Origin: Plantibacter sp. ME-Dv--P-122b
GTDB lineage: Bacteria > Actinomycetota > Actinomycetes > Actinomycetales > Microbacteriaceae
Length of the DNA stretch: 64,000 nucleotides
Direction of reading: 5' to 3'
Assembly: GCF_030209375.1 (NCBI RefSeq)
Contig: NZ_JARVSC010000001.1
Location: forward strand, 62,001-126,000
Part shown: one piece after another, positions 60,223-64,000 of the stretch
Layout: each line of letters begins with the position of its first letter
Position numbering within the stretch: position 1 is the stretch's first letter
The notes under the pieces: generated by a model
Databases searched by the model: none
The model's input: the letters and a program-made list of their open reading frames with translations, nothing else
What the model was told of the DNA's origin: nothing
Position numbers and translations under genes: made by a program

Positions 60223-61187
60223 CCGCAGCAGGGGACGGGACCGCGCGACCGGCCGATGACGCTTCGGCGGTCGGCGACGCACGACAGCTCTACGACCGGG
60301 TCGCGCAGGAGACCGCCAGCATCGTCATCCGTCGGTACTCCACGTCCTTCGGCCTGGCGGCCAGGCTGCTGGGTGGCGACATCCGCCAGGACGTCGAGAA
60401 CGTGTACGCGCTCGTGCGCATCGCCGACGAGATCGTCGACGGCCTGGCCGCGGCAGCCGGGCTCGACCCTGAGCGGGTCCTCCGCATGCTCGACGCCCTC
60501 GAGCAGGACACCGAGGACGCGATGGAGACGGGGTACAGCAGCAACCTCGTCGTCCACGCCTTCGCCATCTCGGCGCGGTCGGCGGGGATCGAGGTCGACC
60601 TCACCCGTCCGTTCTTCGCGTCCATGCGTGCGGACCTCTCGCGCACCGTCCACACCCCGGAGACGTTCCGCGACTACGTGTACGGCTCAGCCGAGGTCGT
60701 CGGGCTCATGTGCCTGCGGATCTTCCTCCGCGGCCACGACGTCGACGACGCCCAGCGCGCCGCGTTCGTCGTCGGTGCCAGGAGTCTCGGTGCCGCCTTC
60801 CAGAAGGTCAACTTCCTCCGCGACCTCTCGGCCGACCACGACGAGCTCGGCCGCAGCTACTTCCCGGGTGTCGCCGTCGACGAGCTGACCGAGGCACAGA
60901 AGCACAGTCTCCTCGACGACATCGAAGCCGATCTCGACCGCTCGGCAGCGGTCCTCGGGCGGCTGCCGAAGTCGAGCCGTCGCGCGGTCGCGCTCGCCCA
61001 GGAGCTCTTCTCCGAACTCGCCCGACGCATCCGGACGACGCCCGCCTCGGCGCTCGTCCGCACGCGCGTCCGGGTGCCCGACCCGGTCAAGCTCCGCATC
61101 GCGGCCGGCGCGCTCGCCGGCCGCACGCCGGCCACGACCGGCACCACCGCCTCCATCCCGACGATCGACGAGAGTTCGCAGTCATGA
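60219..61187 (+). CDS. crtB: phytoene synthase
   Basis: A 322-residue enzyme that couples two GGPP to phytoene. Motifs: YSTSFGLAARLL, ALVRIADEIVDG (first Asp-rich), MCLRIFLRG and VNFLRDLSADHDELGRSYFP (second Asp-rich). It overlaps crtE (ATGA) and crtI (ATGA). The C-terminal ~50 residues are an Ala/Arg/Thr-rich extension. Confidence 0.95.
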   Translation: MTAAGDGTARPADDASAVGDARQLYDRVAQETASIVIRRYSTSFGLAARLLGGDIRQDVENVYALVRIADEIVDGLAAAAGLDPERVLRMLDALEQDTEDAMETGYSSNLVVHAFAISARSAGIEVDLTRPFFASMRADLSRTVHTPETFRDYVYGSAEVVGLMCLRIFLRGHDVDDAQRAAFVVGARSLGAAFQKVNFLRDLSADHDELGRSYFPGVAVDELTEAQKHSLLDDIEADLDRSAAVLGRLPKSSRRAVALAQELFSELARRIRTTPASALVRTRVRVPDPVKLRIAAGALAGRTPATTGTTASIPTIDESSQS

Positions 61188-62764
61188 CCACCTCCCACCA
61201 CCGGACCGTCGTCATCGGCGGCGGCATCAGCGGTCTCGCCGCCGCAGCCCTCCTCGCCCGCGACGGCCAGCGGGTCACGCTGCTCGAACGACGCGAGGTG
61301 CTCGGCGGCCGCGCCGGCACCTGGGAGCAGGACGGCTTCACCTTCGACACCGGCCCGAGCTGGTACCTCATGCCGGAGGTCTTCGACCACTTCTACCGTC
61401 TCCTCGGCACCTCCGCCGCCGAGCAGCTCGACCTCGGGCGTCTCGACCCGGCCTACCGCGTCTACTCGGAGGGCCGCGACGGGCACCTCGACCTCGCCGC
61501 CGACCGGGCCGGCAACCTCGCCCTGTTCGAGTCGGTCGAGCCCGGTGCCGGCGCGAAGATGGACGAGTACCTCCGCAGCGCGAAGGAGACGTACGAGATC
61601 GCCATCCGGAGCTTCCTGTACACGACGTTCGAGTCGTACCGGACCCTCGCGAGTCGTGAGGTCCTCGCCCGGATGCCGAAGCTCGCGAAGCTCCTCACGG
61701 AGGACCTCGACACCCTGGCCGCGCGCACCGTCTCCGACGTCCGCCTGCAGCAGATCCTCGGCTACCCGGCCGTGTTCCTCGGCTCCTCGCCGTTCGAGGC
61801 GCCGAGCATGTACCACCTCATGAGCTACCTCGACCTCGAGGACGGCGTGCTCTACCCGCAGGGCGGCTTCTCGCGGATCATCGAGACGATCGCCGAGCTC
61901 GCCCGCGCCGAGGGTGTGGAGATCATCACGGGCGCCGAGGTCACCGGCATCACCACGATGCCCGCTGGGCGCCGCGCCAGGGTCGACGGCGTCAACTACC
62001 TCGACGCCGACGGTCGCCGGCAGTTGCTCCGCGCCGACCGGGTCGTGTCCGCCGCCGACCTGCACCACACCGAGACGACGCTGCTGCCTCGCGAACTCCA
62101 GACCTACCCGGCCGGGTACTGGGAGAAGCGCACCGCCGGACCGGGAGCTGTGCTCGTGATGCTCGGCGTCCGCGGCGAGCTCCCGGAACTCCTGCACCAC
62201 AGCCTGTTCTTCACGGCCGACTGGCGCGACAACTTCGGCCGTATCTTCGGCGAGGAGACGAGCGTGCCCGACCCCGCGTCGCTGTACGTCTGCCGCCCGA
62301 GCGCGACCGATGCCGGCGTCGCACCCGACGGCCACGAGAACCTGTTCATCCTGGTGCCGGTCCCTGCGGATCCGTCCATCGGTGGCGGGGGAGACACCCG
62401 GGTCGCGGAGATCGGCGACGCCGCCATCGCGCAGATCGCCGAGTGGGCCGGCGTCCCCGACCTCGCCGAGCGCATCGTGGTGCGTCGCGACGTCGGACCC
62501 GCCGATTTCGCGACCGATCTCAACGTCTGGAAGGGCACCGCCCTCGGGCCGGCGCACATCCTCTCGCAGAGCGCGATGTTCCGGAGCGGCAACGTCAGCA
62601 AGAAGGTCGACGGCCTGTTCTACACCGGTGGCTCCACCATCCCGGGCATCGGCCTGCCGATGTGCCTCATCAGCGCGGAGCTCGTCGTCAAGCGCATGCG
62701 TGGCGACCTCACCACCGGACCGATGGCGGAGCCGTTGCGTGCGCGCTCCGAGGCGACCGGCTGA
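61184..62764 (+). CDS. crtI: phytoene desaturase
   Basis: A 526-residue FAD enzyme that desaturates phytoene to lycopene. N-terminal dinucleotide motif VVIGGGISGLAAAALLARDG, then GGRAGTWEQDGFTFDTGPSW; C-terminal GSTIPGIGLPMCLISAELV is the CrtI signature. Stop and the next start share one base (TGATG). Confidence 0.96.
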   Translation: MTTSHHRTVVIGGGISGLAAAALLARDGQRVTLLERREVLGGRAGTWEQDGFTFDTGPSWYLMPEVFDHFYRLLGTSAAEQLDLGRLDPAYRVYSEGRDGHLDLAADRAGNLALFESVEPGAGAKMDEYLRSAKETYEIAIRSFLYTTFESYRTLASREVLARMPKLAKLLTEDLDTLAARTVSDVRLQQILGYPAVFLGSSPFEAPSMYHLMSYLDLEDGVLYPQGGFSRIIETIAELARAEGVEIITGAEVTGITTMPAGRRARVDGVNYLDADGRRQLLRADRVVSAADLHHTETTLLPRELQTYPAGYWEKRTAGPGAVLVMLGVRGELPELLHHSLFFTADWRDNFGRIFGEETSVPDPASLYVCRPSATDAGVAPDGHENLFILVPVPADPSIGGGGDTRVAEIGDAAIAQIAEWAGVPDLAERIVVRRDVGPADFATDLNVWKGTALGPAHILSQSAMFRSGNVSKKVDGLFYTGGSTIPGIGLPMCLISAELVVKRMRGDLTTGPMAEPLRARSEATG

Positions 62765-63117
62765 TGGGTCTGCTGTACCTGCTGGCGCTGCTCGTCTCGA
62801 TCACCGGGATGGTCCTGCTCGACCGGCGGTTCCGGCTCTTCTTCTGGGCCGACCGACGACGGGCCGCGATCATCTTGCCGATCGGCGTCGTGTTCTTCCT
62901 CGTGTGGGATCTGCTCGGTATCGGCACCGGCATCTTCTTCCGCGGTGAGACCTCGTTCATGACCGGGCTCCAGGTCGCGCCCGAGCTGCCGATCGAGGAG
63001 GTCTTCTTCCTGACGCTGCTCTGCTACCTCACGATGAACCTGTTCGGCGCGGCGCGACACACACTCGGTCGGTCGTCCCGTCGCGCGACCGGCGCCGCCG
63101 AGGTGAGCGGACGATGA
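62764..63117 (+). CDS. crtYe: C50 carotenoid epsilon-cyclase subunit, CrtYe-like
   Basis: A 117-residue membrane protein with three segments and the heterodimeric lycopene cyclase motif APELPIEEVFFLTLLCYLTM. It forms one half of the cyclase acting on flavuxanthin-type C50 intermediates. It overlaps crtYf by ATGA. The e/f labels follow gene order in decaprenoxanthin clusters. Confidence 0.9.
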   Translation: MGLLYLLALLVSITGMVLLDRRFRLFFWADRRRAAIILPIGVVFFLVWDLLGIGTGIFFRGETSFMTGLQVAPELPIEEVFFLTLLCYLTMNLFGAARHTLGRSSRRATGAAEVSGR

Positions 63118-63494
63118 CCTACTGGGCCCTCAACGCATGGTTCCTCGCCGTGGTGGCGGTCGTCGCCCTGCTCGCGGTCGTCCGGCTCGATCGACGTCGG
63201 GCAGGCGGATCGCGCTCCACCGGTCTGACCGCGGGCACCTGGCTGCTCGCGGTGGGCGGTGGGCTCGTCGTCCTCCTGCTCATGACCGCGCTGTTCGACA
63301 ACATCATGATCGGCATCGGGCTCGTCGGCTACGACCCGGCACTGATCTCCGGCGCCTTCATCGGCATCGCACCGCTCGAGGACTTCGCCTACGCCATCGC
63401 CGCGGCCGTCCTGCTGCCGTCCCTCTGGGTGCTTCTCGAGCGCCGAACCCCTGCTCCCGTCTCCCCATCCCCGTCCCAGGAGGACCCGGCATGA
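63114..63494 (+). CDS. crtYf: C50 carotenoid epsilon-cyclase subunit, CrtYf-like
   Basis: A 126-residue membrane protein, the second cyclase half: SGAFIGIAPLEDFAYAIAAA is the paired motif (PLEDF). Three to four membrane segments. It overlaps crtEb by ATGA. Together with CrtYe it makes epsilon rings, as in Corynebacterium glutamicum. Confidence 0.9.
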   Translation: MTYWALNAWFLAVVAVVALLAVVRLDRRRAGGSRSTGLTAGTWLLAVGGGLVVLLLMTALFDNIMIGIGLVGYDPALISGAFIGIAPLEDFAYAIAAAVLLPSLWVLLERRTPAPVSPSPSQEDPA

Positions 63495-64000
63495 ACCGAC
63501 TCGGCCAGCTCGTGCTGTCCTCCCGACCGCTGTCGTGGATCAACACCGCGTACCCGTTCGCAGCGGCGTACCTGCTGACCACGCGCGAGCTCGACCTCAC
63601 CTTCTGGCTCGGGACGCTGTACTTCCTCATCCCGTACAACCTCGCGATGTACGGCATCAACGACGTCTTCGACTACGAGTCCGACCTGCGGAACCCGCGC
63701 AAGGGCGGCGTCGAGGGCGCGGTCCTGGACCGCCGGATGCACCGGTTGACGATCTTCGCGGCGATCGTGACGAACGTCCCGTTCCTCGTCTACCTCGTCG
63801 TCGTCGGCTCGCCGCTGTCGTGGCTCGTCCTCGCGATCAGCGTGTTCGCGCTCATCGCGTACAGTGCGCCCGGCCTGCGGTTCAAGGAGCGGCCGTTCAT
63901 CGACTCGCTCACCTCGAGCACGCACTTCGTGAGCCCGGCGGTCTACGGCCTCGTCCTCGCCGGTGCGGTCTTCACCCCGGCGCTCTGGGCGCTGCTCGTC
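63491..64000 (+). CDS. crtEb: lycopene elongase (UbiA-type prenyltransferase), partial
   Basis: The first 170 residues of a UbiA-family prenyltransferase; the 3' end is beyond the window. Substrate motif YGINDVFDYESDLRNPRKGG (NDxxDxxxD type) and membrane segments (LVLAISVFALIAYSAPGLRF). In C50 producers it adds two C5 units to lycopene. Position after crtYe-crtYf fits the decaprenoxanthin order. Confidence 0.93.
   Translation, partial: MNRLGQLVLSSRPLSWINTAYPFAAAYLLTTRELDLTFWLGTLYFLIPYNLAMYGINDVFDYESDLRNPRKGGVEGAVLDRRMHRLTIFAAIVTNVPFLVYLVVVGSPLSWLVLAISVFALIAYSAPGLRFKERPFIDSLTSSTHFVSPAVYGLVLAGAVFTPALWALLV

Overview
The window is high-GC, gene-dense chromosomal DNA from an actinobacterium, most likely of the family Microbacteriaceae. 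The evidence is a C50-carotenoid gene set (idi, crtE, crtB, crtI, two small lycopene cyclase subunits, a UbiA-type elongase), two small proteins of a type I associate with Microbacteriaceae, ATGA-overlapping operons, and many genes whose start codon sits 6-7 nt after a TANNNT hexamer (leaderless transcription). The genus cannot be fixed from sequence alone. I see no rRNA, tRNA, CRISPR array, insertion sequence or prophage.

Layout. 1-2.9 kb: end of an oligosaccharide/peptide-type ABC permease and a GH3 beta-glucosidase. 3-5 kb: small proteins and Dps. 5-13 kb: FUSC-like exporter, two related SDR oxidoreductases around a GH15 trehalase/glucoamylase-like enzyme and an SMP-30 lactonase-like protein, then an envelope operon (holin-like, DUF3618, YihY). 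13-15 kb: a dioxygenase-esterase pair that looks like an electrophile/quinone detoxification operon. 15-26 kb: Lrp with a DUF2000 protein, SRPBCC, YqjF, FAD monooxygenase, hydrolase, methyltransferase, a YtrA-type GntR-ABC operon, an epoxide hydrolase carrying an extra monooxygenase-like domain, and DUF418 opposite a TetR. 26-29.6 kb: a GNAT fusion protein, a membrane protein/sigma factor pair, an exonuclease-BRCT protein. 29.6-37.8 kb: a homoprotocatechuate (4-hydroxyphenylacetate) meta-cleavage cluster with its GntR regulator, an FAH-RraA fusion and an MFS permease; two matching palindromic operators control it.

37.8-50 kb: regulators (IclR, MarR, PadR, LuxR) with small partner operons, an aminotransferase, a FusB-like FBP protein with a possible leader peptide, a DUF559 nuclease-like gene bracketed by near-identical palindromes, a CPBP protease and YigZ. 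50-52 kb: hxlB-hxlA, the formaldehyde-fixing ribulose monophosphate module. 52-58 kb: carboxylesterase, small proteins, glutamine amidotransferase, dcd, and a MarR/EamA divergent pair. 58.5-64 kb: the carotenoid cluster, running off the right edge inside crtEb.

Non-coding structure is unusually rich. A 59-nt imperfect palindrome (19-nt arms, 21-nt centre) occurs five times. A 49-nt palindrome occurs twice, a larger GC-rich nested hairpin occurs twice, and a 24-nt element occurs twice, once inside a coding sequence where it encodes a domain linker. Several regulator genes carry clear dyad operators over their own promoters.
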